A stretch of DNA of 64,000 bases from UKL13-3 sp964392775 (GTDB lineage: Bacteria; Bacteroidota; Bacteroidia; UKL13-3), in assembly GCA_964392775.1 (NCBI GenBank), contig CAYMRD010000005.1, positions 85,644 through 149,643 of the forward strand. The letters run 5' to 3'. A program made the translations under genes and the position numbers. The notes beneath the pieces were generated by a model that was not told where the DNA came from, did not search any database, and was given only the letters and a program-made list of their open reading frames with translations. Shown here piece after piece: positions 15,274-23,049 of this stretch (its first letter is position 1; every line of letters begins with the position of its first letter).

Positions 15274-16458
15274 CTACCGCTTGATTCCGTTAAACGGATT
15301 CATATCATGTTGCCGGTAATCGGTTCCCACCGCACGGGCAACCGCATCTTTGCCATAGCGCTGCCGGATGCGATCCATGGCCAGGTACAGCTGAATTTGC
15401 TCGGGTGTTTGATCAAACAAATTGTATTGATGTCCGCCCGGAACCAAATGGCTGAAACGTACCCCGATCAGGCGTATCAATATTCGTCTTTGGTATAATT
15501 TATCAAACAGCTCCTGTACTTTTTCGATGAGAATATGATCGAGTGAAGTGTAAGGTATACGAGCCTGCATGGTATAGGTATTAAAATCACTGTACCGTAT
15601 TTTGACGGTGATACAGGCCGTAAGCTTGTGCTCGGAGCGTAATTGAAAAGCTAACTTTTCAGTCATGCCAATCAGAATACCCTTGAGCGCTTTGACATCA
15701 ATCGTGTCTTTTTCGAAGGTTCTTTCGGTTGAAAGGGATTTGCGCTCCGAATAAGGAACAATAGGACTGTTATCAATGCCCTGGGCTTTTTGCCAAATGA
15801 CACCTCCGTTTTCGCCCAATACCTGTTGCAGCAATTCTTTGGGCATTTCCTGAAGGGTTCGGATCCATACCACGCCCATATTGCGAAGCAGTTGTGTGGT
15901 CTTAGCCCCAACCATGGGTATTTTTTGCACCGAAAGAGGTGCCAGGAACTGCTTTTCGGTTCCCTGTGGTATTTCCCGCTGTCCGTTGGGTTTGGCTTCG
16001 CCTGTACCCACTTTAGATACGGTTTTGTTATTCGACATGGCAAATGAGATGGGCAGGTTGGTTTCTTTAGTAATCCGGCTGCGCAACTCGGTGGCCAGCT
16101 TATAGGCCCCAAAAAAACGATCCATACCGGTGAGGTCGATGTAAAATTCGTCAATCGAAGTTTTTTCGTACAAGGGCACCGACTCTTGAATGATCTCGGT
16201 GATGGTATCGGAGTATTTGCTGTATTCGGCTGTATCGCCCCGTACCACGATGGCTTCAGGACAAAGTTGTCTGGCTATTTTCATGGGCATAGCCGAGTGG
16301 ATTCCAAATCCACGAGCCTCATAACTGCAAGATGCCACTACCCCACGGTCGGAAGTGCCGCCCACCAATACAGGTTTGCCTATCAGCTTCGGGTTGATGA
16401 GACGCTCCACCGATACAAAAAAGGAGTCCAGGTCAATATGAACAATATGGCGGTTCAT
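15274..16458 (-). CDS. dinB: Y-family translesion DNA polymerase IV
   Basis: Error-prone polymerase that bypasses damaged template bases. It has 394 aa from the ATG at 16458; the frame stays open upstream to 16536, but the added 26 residues are not conserved. Catalytic motifs are HIDLDSFFVSVERL at the N terminus (first metal-binding Asp) and SIDEFYIDLTG (residues ~102-112). The Ser-Val after DLDSFF and the helix-hairpin-helix around GAKTTQLLRNMGV are typical. A C-terminal QYNLFD fits the beta-clamp-binding consensus. It is divergent from an S24-type repressor gene, suggesting damage-inducible control. Confidence 0.93.
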   Translation of the reverse strand: MNRHIVHIDLDSFFVSVERLINPKLIGKPVLVGGTSDRGVVASCSYEARGFGIHSAMPMKIARQLCPEAIVVRGDTAEYSKYSDTITEIIQESVPLYEKTSIDEFYIDLTGMDRFFGAYKLATELRSRITKETNLPISFAMSNNKTVSKVGTGEAKPNGQREIPQGTEKQFLAPLSVQKIPMVGAKTTQLLRNMGVVWIRTLQEMPKELLQQVLGENGGVIWQKAQGIDNSPIVPYSERKSLSTERTFEKDTIDVKALKGILIGMTEKLAFQLRSEHKLTACITVKIRYSDFNTYTMQARIPYTSLDHILIEKVQELFDKLYQRRILIRLIGVRFSHLVPGGHQYNLFDQTPEQIQLYLAMDRIRQRYGKDAVARAVGTDYRQHDMNPFNGIKR

Positions 16459-16493
16459 GTGGGAGCAGTAATTGGGTTGATAGAGTAATTGAA

Positions 16494-16564
16494 TAATTAG
16501 GTTGGGTAAGTTGGGTAAGTGAAGAGGAATAATCACTAAACGGTCTTCCCAACCAACCTAATTA
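16494..16564. repeat. Inverted repeat in the dinB leader region
   Basis: TAATTAGGTTGG (16494-16505) and CCAACCTAATTA (16553-16564) are perfect 12-bp inverted arms 47 bp apart. The left arm continues into the tandem TTGGGTAAG-TTGGGTAAG. This could form a long hairpin upstream of dinB or be a remnant of a small mobile element. Confidence 0.5.
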
Positions 16565-16699
16565 CTTAACCAACTTCATTACTAAAAAAGAAGAGTTATG
16601 ATTAAGCAATTATTCGATGCTGACAACAAGCATATCAAGCAATCACTTAATCAACGATTCTCCTCTTTGTAATCTTTGGTAATCAATCAAAAATTTCGC

Positions 16700-16731
16700 T
16701 TGTAAAATTACCAATTAAATTAGTATTATTG
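16700..16731 (+). promoter_or_regulatory. Probable promoter of the S24 repressor gene
   Basis: TTG (16700-16702), a 21-bp spacer and TATTATTG (16724-16731) match the Bacteroidota consensus except for one base of TAnnTTTG. The predicted start is near 16738, giving a leader of only ~10 bases. Confidence 0.45.
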
Positions 16732-16748
16732 TGCTAATAATTTTAGCA
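16732..16748. promoter_or_regulatory. Probable operator of the S24 repressor
   Basis: TGCTAA-TAATT-TTAGCA, perfect 6-bp arms around a 5-bp spacer, reaching the A of the repressor start codon. A second, weaker inverted pair (ATTAG at 16719-16723, CTAAT at 16734-16738) overlaps the promoter. This position fits autorepression by the downstream HTH/S24 protein. Control of dinB from here is less certain because dinB begins ~275 bp away. Confidence 0.6.
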
Positions 16749-17503
16749 TGACAAGAATAGGTAATAATATCAGGCACTTACGTTCACTCAAAGGATGGTC
16801 GCAGGTACAGCTTGCAGATGAGTTGAGCGTTACCCGTTCGCGTATCGGGTCGTATGAAGAGAACCGGGCCGATCCTCCGGTGGATGTATTAATTCGTTTG
16901 TCGAATATGTTTCATGTGGCCATTGATGCGCTGGTGAAATGTGATTTGAGCACCGTTGATTCGATGCAATTGATGAAGGTGGGCGAGAACCGCATTTTGT
17001 TTCCGATTGTAGTGAACCCCGATAACCATGATTTGGTGGAAGTGGTGACGGCCAAAGCTTCGGCCGGTTACTTAAACGGATACAGCGACCCTGAGTACAT
17101 GGAAAAACTACCACTCATGAATTTACCTTTTCGCGTTACAGGTAAACACCGGGCATTTCCCATCAAAGGCGATTCGATGCCTCCGCTCAAAAACGGAAGT
17201 TTTGTGATCGGAAAGTTTGTGGAGTCGTTTCGTGATATCAGCGATGGAACCACCTACGTGCTGGTGACCAAAGAAGAAGGTGTGGTGTACAAGCGTGTAT
17301 ACCGCAAAGGTGATATGCTCGAACTTCACTCCGATAATAAACAATATTCACCTTATACGGTTGCATTGCCCGATGTAATTGAGTTGTGGCAATTTGTATG
17401 CACGCTCAATATTTCGGATGCCAAAGAAGAGGAATTGAACCTCGAAAGTATTATGAATATGCTGCGCAGCATGCGGGTGGAGATTGAACAGTTGAAAAAG
17501 TAA
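16748..17503 (+). CDS. HTH-XRE / S24-peptidase self-cleaving repressor (LexA/CI-like)
   Basis: Transcription repressor that is expected to inactivate itself by cleavage under RecA or stress. It has 251 aa. The N-terminal XRE helix-turn-helix (residues ~1-60) contains LRSLKGWSQVQLADELSVTRS. The C-terminal S24 domain (~125-215) has the nucleophile Ser143 in KGDSM and the general base Lys182 in VVYKRV, 39 residues apart as usual. An Ala106-Gly107 pair in KASAGYLNG is a plausible cleavage site. It is divergent from dinB and has a palindromic operator at its start, so it may be the local SOS-type regulator. A prophage-type repressor is the alternative. Confidence 0.88.
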   Translation: MTRIGNNIRHLRSLKGWSQVQLADELSVTRSRIGSYEENRADPPVDVLIRLSNMFHVAIDALVKCDLSTVDSMQLMKVGENRILFPIVVNPDNHDLVEVVTAKASAGYLNGYSDPEYMEKLPLMNLPFRVTGKHRAFPIKGDSMPPLKNGSFVIGKFVESFRDISDGTTYVLVTKEEGVVYKRVYRKGDMLELHSDNKQYSPYTVALPDVIELWQFVCTLNISDAKEEELNLESIMNMLRSMRVEIEQLKK

Positions 17504-17515
17504 TGATTTAAACCT

Positions 17516-17774
17516 ATGAAAACAAAACCTTTAACCCATTTGGCTATTGCAGATAAAAAAGTGATTAGTAAAATTTATCAGATCCGTGGTAAACGGATGA
17601 TGTTGGATAGTGATTTAGCACAGATGTATAATGTTGAGACAAAGGTGCTGAATCAGGCCGTAAAACGTAATATGCTGCGATAAGCTATTAAAGGAATTGT
17701 TACAACCTCTACAACAATCATTACCCCGCAAACGTATCGGTTTTAAAGGTGATATTGTCAGGACAGCTTTGTAA
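17516..17774 (+). pseudogene. Broken ORF6N-domain protein
   Basis: The first 55 residues (17516-17683) match the start of ORF6N DNA-binding proteins (KIYQIRGKRMMLDSDLAQMY, then VKRN) and hit a stop. From 17685 the +1 frame reads LLKELLQPLQQSLPRKRIGF to a stop at 17774, which looks like the usual C terminus of this family. The large middle part is missing, so this is an internally deleted, frameshifted remnant. It sits 12 bp after the S24 repressor gene, and ORF6N proteins are often phage-derived. Confidence 0.65.
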
Positions 17775-17791
17775 ATGCAGTACTTTGGAGG

Positions 17792-18019
17792 ATGCTTCAG
17801 TTGGAATCGGGGGTATCCGAAACCTTTATATCGTACCTTGGTTTAGAGCAAAGTCCGGCCAAATCAACCATGAGTGATGGCAATAAGAAGCGTAACTGGC
17901 AAGTTTTCGAGCACTTGTTTACCATTGATCTTCAAAATATAGAAACACTTCCTTCTGGAATGTATTTTGTTTCGGTTACCCAAGGAACACATACAACTGT
18001 TTTGAAGTTGCTACATTAA
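17792..18019 (+). pseudogene. Chimeric remnant: IS4-type transposase piece joined to a T9SS sorting tail
   Basis: A 75-codon open frame without an obvious function of its own. Residues ~9-43 (ISYLGLEQSPAKSTMSDGNK, then RNWQVFEHLF) resemble the N-terminal region of IS4-family transposases of Bacteroidota. From ~44 on (NIETLPSGMYFVSVTQGTHT..VLKLL) it reads like the end of a type A T9SS C-terminal sorting domain. The junction near 17922 suggests that an insertion and a deletion fused two broken genes. Probably not a working protein. Confidence 0.6.
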
Positions 18020-18054
18020 CAAATAGGGAATCGTATTGCTCGATATTGAAAGAA

Positions 18055-18082
18055 ACTGCTAATCTGTTAGCAGTCTCTTTTT
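18055..18082 (+). terminator. Rho-independent terminator after the remnant region
   Basis: Perfect 8-bp stem ACTGCTAA/TTAGCAGT with a TCTG loop, followed by CTCTTTTTG. It isolates the downstream giant operon from the remnants. Confidence 0.8.
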
Positions 18083-18203
18083 GTTTTTGGAAAAGTTAAG
18101 AAGGGCTTATAGAAAAATTAAACTATCTCCTCGTTCACGTGAGCATTTTGTTCGTCTGCCATTAGACATCCTCACTCACTTAAATAGCACACATAACATG
18201 TTC

Positions 18204-18263
18204 GTTTAAACCCGGTTTTAAACGGATAATTCTTGTAAACGAAACTCTTCACATTTACCTTGG
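18204..18263 (+). promoter_or_regulatory. Candidate promoter and operator of the RHS operon
   Basis: TTG (18233-18235), a 20-bp spacer and TACCTTGG (18256-18263) approximate the Bacteroidota promoter pattern. Just upstream, GTTTAAA (18204-18210) and TTTAAAC (18217-18223) form a perfect inverted repeat around CCCGGT, a possible regulator site. The rest of 18083-18303 shows no gene; an isolated 8-bp palindrome TCACGTGA is at 18135-18142. Confidence 0.4.
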
Positions 18264-18303
18264 TTTTCCTAGCCGTTGATAACATATCGCGTGGGTTTAG
18301 CTA

Positions 18304-20841
18304 ATGAAGCCTTCGTTTTTATACACCCTTTTGATAATGGTACAACTACTCATTGTATTTAAAATTAATGGACAAGCCATTTATAAGATTGGAAAGCCCA
18401 AATCCAATCAGGCAGGAGTATATCTGCCATTTTCAATAACATCTCCTTCAAAAACTGTTTATTCCGATACGGGTTTTAAGGTTGTACATATTCAACAACA
18501 GACTCAAAGGGTTTGTTCCTATCGTCTTCGTATTGTTAAGGATAGTTCAGGGTTAACGGTTGAAGCTCAGGATTCATTGGTTCAAGATAGCCTGCTGTTC
18601 ATCAAACTACTAAGTAAAGATTCAATTACAGAAAAACCTGTTGTTACGCTGATAATGGTCGCTTCCGGGGATCTTCATTCAGAGCTTCCGATTGATGATA
18701 TTTATATTCCTCCCGCAAGTATAGCCACGGCAGTAATTCCTCCAACAATAAGTTTGCCGCTTGATAGCTTAAAAAAGGAGAAGCCTGTTAAGATTAATGG
18801 AAGTGTGATGGTAATTGGTCAATATGCTGATAACCGGTATCCCAATCAATCCATACCTCAAAGTTTTGTTCGAACAGCAATCAATGCCAATGTTGAGGTA
18901 TTCGGTTTGCCTGTATCAACCTCTTATTATTACACAACAGAAAATATTAACGGAAGCTATCAGATCAATAATTTCAGAATGTCATTTAGATATGACCAGT
19001 TTCAAAGTAATATCAAAGCAAAACTGAACAAAAGAGCCGAGCTAAATAAGATTAACCAATTAAAACACTTCACCAACCTTGATATAAACAGCTTAAATGC
19101 AGAGTATGAAAAGCTCAGGAATGAGATAAACTCAAAGGATTTCAAGAAAAGGTTAGAGAAAAATTTAGCAGTCATTGAGAAGAAAGTCCCGGATACTTTA
19201 TTGAAGAAGCCCAATCTAAATGATTCAAAAGACCTTATTCAGAAAAAACGATCAGATATTCAGGCCCGTTTAAACAATCCGGAACTCACCAGGAATTTTT
19301 CATATAAAAAGGCATTAATCTCTCAGAATGAGCTTTTGGGAAAACTGGAACGCCTTCAACAAATTGAGGAGTTGAAGAATGAGTATTTAAAATACAATAA
19401 ACAGGTAGAGATGAATGCCCGCCTTTCGGAGGTTGACTTAAAGAACCCTAAAAGTTATATGAAGGCAGCTAAACGGTACGGATATGTAAAACCGGGGCAA
19501 GGGATTTTTATGTCAATGCGAAAACTTGATATCGGAACCTTTGATCCGGATTATACAGTATTGGTTTTAAGTGGAGTGAGTTTGATGGGATTTAACATAG
19601 AGGTCAATCCCGGTAAAATATATGGAGCCTTTACAGTTGGTAAAGCGGTTACAAATTTTAATTATCTGAATTATCTGAACGCAGTTTCAGCTTTAACAGG
19701 TGGACGAAATATTATATCGGCAAGAGCAGGCTTAGGCAGCAAGGATAATTTTCTGTGTGCAGTATCTGTTTTAAGAGGAACAGATAATACACAGGATCCG
19801 GTTAAGGATTCAACTACAATCTATTATCAACCCAACTATAATTATGTATTGGGGATTGATGCCCGTTATAAAATAAACTCAAATGTGGATTTGGGAGTAG
19901 AGTATGCTAAATCTCAGGATCAGGCAATTGTTTCTGAATCAAAAAATGCCGGAGACCGTATTGCCGGATTGGCAAATTCCAGTCAAGCTCTTTATTCAAG
20001 TGCATGGAATGCATATTCCAATATTGGTTTTAATAAGAACACATCACGAATCAAAGTTTCGGGGAGATGGGTAGATCCGTTCTATAATTCATTTGGAACT
20101 CCCTATTTGCGAAAGGATAACTTCAGAATGGAGGCCAAAGGAGAACAGTTATTCTGGAAGCGTCAGCTTTCTACATCAGTTACCTATAGGAGAGATGCCG
20201 ATAATTTAAGAGATACAAAACAAGGAACATCAATCAACCGTTCGATGATTTTTAACCTTCAACTGAGGTTGAAAAAGATGCCATATCTGCTGCTGACTTA
20301 TTCTCCCAATTACCAATCATTTTACAATAGCGTATTTGATAAAAACATCCAAACAGATGTGAAATACTACAATGCAGTATTGGGGTATACGTATCAAAAA
20401 GATAAAACAGTATTTAACACAACCCTTACTTACTCACGCCAGTTTAACCATACCAATCAAACCCAGTGGAAGCATTTTGATGTCAGTCAGTATTCAATCA
20501 TCCAAAGCATGTTGGTTCAGCCCGTCAATCTTACAATGACCGGTACTCTGAATTATGTTTTGCCAGCCAATGGTTCTGATACAGGTCAGCTGGTGAATCT
20601 GTCATTAACGGGAAGCAAAGGTGTTTTCAAAAATAAGATTACGGTTACAGCCGGAGCAAGATATCAGGATGATAAAATGATAGAACAGAGATGGATTGGA
20701 GAGGCTGGGAGCAGTTTTAGTTTAGGATTTGGTATCCGTTGCCAATTGCATTACGAACGGCATTTTATTTCATCGTATAAAAACAATTCAGGTAAATCAG
20801 ATATGAACTTAGGACGAGTAACCCTTATTAAAACATTTTAG
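18304..20841 (+). CDS. Probable outer-membrane beta-barrel protein with coiled-coil insert (RHS operon gene 1)
   Basis: I do not recognise a named family. The 845-aa protein has a signal peptide (~1-24). An N-terminal beta-rich part is followed by a Lys/Glu/Asn/Leu-rich helical stretch (~235-400, e.g. LNAEYEKLRNEINSKDFKKR) likely to form coiled coil. The C-terminal half (~430-845) has alternating aromatic/polar strands ending in RVTLIKTF; a terminal Phe is the usual outer-membrane barrel insertion signal. It is first in a seven-gene operon with gaps of 1-6 bp leading to two giant RHS-type proteins, so a role in their export or surface display is the natural inference. A structural outer-membrane protein is the alternative. 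Confidence 0.6.
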   Translation: MKPSFLYTLLIMVQLLIVFKINGQAIYKIGKPKSNQAGVYLPFSITSPSKTVYSDTGFKVVHIQQQTQRVCSYRLRIVKDSSGLTVEAQDSLVQDSLLFIKLLSKDSITEKPVVTLIMVASGDLHSELPIDDIYIPPASIATAVIPPTISLPLDSLKKEKPVKINGSVMVIGQYADNRYPNQSIPQSFVRTAINANVEVFGLPVSTSYYYTTENINGSYQINNFRMSFRYDQFQSNIKAKLNKRAELNKINQLKHFTNLDINSLNAEYEKLRNEINSKDFKKRLEKNLAVIEKKVPDTLLKKPNLNDSKDLIQKKRSDIQARLNNPELTRNFSYKKALISQNELLGKLERLQQIEELKNEYLKYNKQVEMNARLSEVDLKNPKSYMKAAKRYGYVKPGQGIFMSMRKLDIGTFDPDYTVLVLSGVSLMGFNIEVNPGKIYGAFTVGKAVTNFNYLNYLNAVSALTGGRNIISARAGLGSKDNFLCAVSVLRGTDNTQDPVKDSTTIYYQPNYNYVLGIDARYKINSNVDLGVEYAKSQDQAIVSESKNAGDRIAGLANSSQALYSSAWNAYSNIGFNKNTSRIKVSGRWVDPFYNSFGTPYLRKDNFRMEAKGEQLFWKRQLSTSVTYRRDADNLRDTKQGTSINRSMIFNLQLRLKKMPYLLLTYSPNYQSFYNSVFDKNIQTDVKYYNAVLGYTYQKDKTVFNTTLTYSRQFNHTNQTQWKHFDVSQYSIIQSMLVQPVNLTMTGTLNYVLPANGSDTGQLVNLSLTGSKGVFKNKITVTAGARYQDDKMIEQRWIGEAGSSFSLGFGIRCQLHYERHFISSYKNNSGKSDMNLGRVTLIKTF

Positions 20842-20843
20842 TT

Positions 20844-21920
20844 ATGCGTAATTATATATTTCTTCTGCTGAGTTGTTGTTCACTGTGGAGTAAAGCTCAA
20901 ATAAGCATAATGCTGAATCCGGTTCAGGGAATGGATCTGAAAGCATCTGATATTTTCAGGGCTGCCATTCAAAATGCCGGATCCACTTCGGATAATGTTT
21001 ACCTGACAGGTAGCATTATCAACGCATCAACCGGAGCAGTTATGGTATCAGCCAAAACCGGAGCTTTTGAGTTAGGTGTAGGCATGACAACACTCAATGA
21101 AGCGGCACTTTCTCCCCAATATGATATTAACTCACAATTGGTGAGTCAAACAGGGAAGTTTCCTTATGGAAACTTCCGGATATGCCTTCATGTGATTTTG
21201 GTAAGTGGTAAAGAAGATGCGGCAGAAGCTTGTCAGGAAACAGAGGTGAATCCACTTTCTCCTCCATTATTGTTATCTCCCGAGAATCAAAGCAGCATCA
21301 CCGAACAGTATCCGATGTTGATTTGGCTGCCTCCGATGCCAATGGGAGCAGAGAAGATAACCTATGACTTAAAGTTGGTTGAGATATTGTCGAACCAAAC
21401 GCCTTACGATGCGATACAACGCAATTTTTCAATGTTAGAGGCTTTTGATATTACCGGAACCAATCTTCAATACCCTGCCAACGCCATTAGGTTGGAAGAT
21501 GGGAAAAAGTATGCATGGCGGATTGTGGCAAAATCATCTAACAGAATCATAGGAGAAACAGAAGTGTGGTGGTTTGAGTTTTCAAAAGAAGCTGAAGGAA
21601 GCCCATTGATAGATTCTTTTCCAATTTTCAGGAGTTATGTTATTCCTAATACAACGCAAGGTAATGCCTTGGTCAATGTGTCGGATTCGATCAAAATTTT
21701 CATTGAAAATTATTCGCAGCATCTGATGCTAAATTTTAGCATCGTGAATTCGAAGAATGAGGTGGCTGCCAAGAACAACCTTAAGTACATTAAGGAAGGA
21801 AGCGGTCATTTTGTTATACCACTTATGGAAGCATCATTAGTAAACAAAGAGCTGTATACTTTGATTTTATTGATGCCTGACAATACTAAAGCAATTATTC
21901 CATTTAGATATATTAAATAA
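20844..21920 (+). CDS. Secreted protein with Ig/FnIII-like domain (RHS operon gene 2)
   Basis: It has 358 aa with a signal peptide (~1-18, ending SKAQ). The segment around residues 140-250 (PPLLLSPENQSSITEQYPML and IWLPP, then KKYAWRIVAKSSNRIIGETE) looks like a fibronectin-type III/Ig-like sandwich: proline-rich start, central Trp, and a YAWRIVA strand. No catalytic motif or T9SS tail is seen. It starts 2 bp after gene 1 and is likely periplasmic or outer-membrane associated. Function unknown. Confidence 0.6.
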   Translation: MRNYIFLLLSCCSLWSKAQISIMLNPVQGMDLKASDIFRAAIQNAGSTSDNVYLTGSIINASTGAVMVSAKTGAFELGVGMTTLNEAALSPQYDINSQLVSQTGKFPYGNFRICLHVILVSGKEDAAEACQETEVNPLSPPLLLSPENQSSITEQYPMLIWLPPMPMGAEKITYDLKLVEILSNQTPYDAIQRNFSMLEAFDITGTNLQYPANAIRLEDGKKYAWRIVAKSSNRIIGETEVWWFEFSKEAEGSPLIDSFPIFRSYVIPNTTQGNALVNVSDSIKIFIENYSQHLMLNFSIVNSKNEVAAKNNLKYIKEGSGHFVIPLMEASLVNKELYTLILLMPDNTKAIIPFRYIK

Positions 21921-21923
21921 ACG

Positions 21924-22427
21924 ATGAAGATTAAAATTTTACCTGTATTGCTAAATATAGTGCTTACCATTTTGGGTGTTACAAGCTACCACTTTATGAA
22001 ACATAATAAAATTGCGTATGTGGATGCCGAACGCATTTTTAATGAGTTTAAGATGAAAAAGGAACTCGAGCAAAAGCTGGTTTTAAGTGAGTCGGAAAGA
22101 AAAGGAACGTTGGACAGTTTAGAGTTAAAAATCAAAATGTTCAAGGATGTGGAAGGAGATAGAGATAATATGTATCTGGAAACTCTGAAGAGAGAGTATT
22201 TTCAGAAACGGCAGGAATTTGGAGAGTACACAGATTTTATTTCCGATAAATACAACGATCAAATCTGGAAACGAATAAGGCAGTACATAAAAGACTACGG
22301 TAGTCAAAACGGGTATCATTTTATTTATGGACAATCCGATGCCCCCACCTTGTTGTACTCTGACGCAAAAGAGGATATAACAGAACAGGTATTAATTTTT
22401 ATGAATAAGAAATATGAAGGAGAGTAG
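21924..22427 (+). CDS. OmpH/Skp-like periplasmic chaperone (RHS operon gene 3)
   Basis: It has 167 aa, an N-terminal hydrophobic signal/anchor (~8-25), then KIAYVDAERIFNEFKMKKEL, the OmpH/Skp family start in which a short beta strand leads into the long coiled-coil tentacles (~40-120, charged heptads). It ends with the second strand region YHFIYGQSDAPTLLYSD and EDITEQVL, as in Skp-like proteins. Skp holds unfolded outer-membrane proteins, so a copy inside this operon suggests a dedicated chaperone for the barrel or the giants. The extended hydrophobic N terminus may act as a membrane anchor. Confidence 0.75.
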   Translation: MKIKILPVLLNIVLTILGVTSYHFMKHNKIAYVDAERIFNEFKMKKELEQKLVLSESERKGTLDSLELKIKMFKDVEGDRDNMYLETLKREYFQKRQEFGEYTDFISDKYNDQIWKRIRQYIKDYGSQNGYHFIYGQSDAPTLLYSDAKEDITEQVLIFMNKKYEGE

Positions 22428-23043
22428 GAGTTTGATTTTCGTGCTTGGTGGCATTTTGCTAATGATGTTATTGGGGCGTAATGGATCGAATAAGATGAGT
22501 GTGGATGATTATGTCAGATGGGTTAATGATCCTGAGAATGGATTTGTTCAGGAGGTGGTAATTGAAAATTTCAAGTTGACTTGTAAGATTCAACCAGCGG
22601 CATATTTAGCATTAAAGGAGCTTAGAATGCAAGGAATTCCATTTACCTCCAATGCTCTTGATTCTACGGTTAGGCAATATGGGCAATACATTTATGCGAT
22701 TTTGCAAATAGGGTTGGAAAAAGGGAATGAAGATTTCTTGAAATATAAAATAAGGAATGACCAGGATTACTTTGATAGGTTAAAATACTTCACAAATGAT
22801 GTGTCGCATGATTTGTTTATAAGAGACAATCAGGATACCGGTGTTTGTTTAATTAATCATTTTGAAAGATCCTATTCTGTTTCATCTTATAATTCTATGA
22901 TTTTATCATTTGATACGTTGAGTGAAACGGATCATGATAAAGTAATTGTTTTTAATGATCAAATATTGGGAATAGGCAAAGTTCAGTTCCGTTTTCCCAA
23001 CAAAATATTCCGCTTTAATCCCACTATTGATTTTAATAATTAA
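22414..23043 (+). CDS. Uncharacterised membrane-anchored protein (RHS operon gene 4)
   Basis: It has 209 aa and starts 14 bp inside the OmpH-like gene, implying coupled translation. One N-terminal hydrophobic segment (SLIFVLGGILLMMLLG, ~6-21) with no clear cleavage site suggests an inner-membrane anchor with a periplasmic domain. The remainder is soluble, mixed helix and strand (WVNDPENGFVQEVVIENFK, YLALKELRMQG). No family recognised. Confidence 0.6.
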   Translation: MKESRSLIFVLGGILLMMLLGRNGSNKMSVDDYVRWVNDPENGFVQEVVIENFKLTCKIQPAAYLALKELRMQGIPFTSNALDSTVRQYGQYIYAILQIGLEKGNEDFLKYKIRNDQDYFDRLKYFTNDVSHDLFIRDNQDTGVCLINHFERSYSVSSYNSMILSFDTLSETDHDKVIVFNDQILGIGKVQFRFPNKIFRFNPTIDFNN

Positions 23044-23049
23044 CATATA

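Noticed and set aside
16459..16536. N-terminal extension of DinB
   Set aside because: The added residues are Leu/Pro/Asn-rich translation of an inverted-repeat region; the family starts at MNRHIVHIDLD.
17516..18082. Prophage remnant linked to the S24 repressor
   Set aside because: ORF6N and S24 genes occur in phages, but no integrase, structural or lysis gene is near, so a prophage is not supported.
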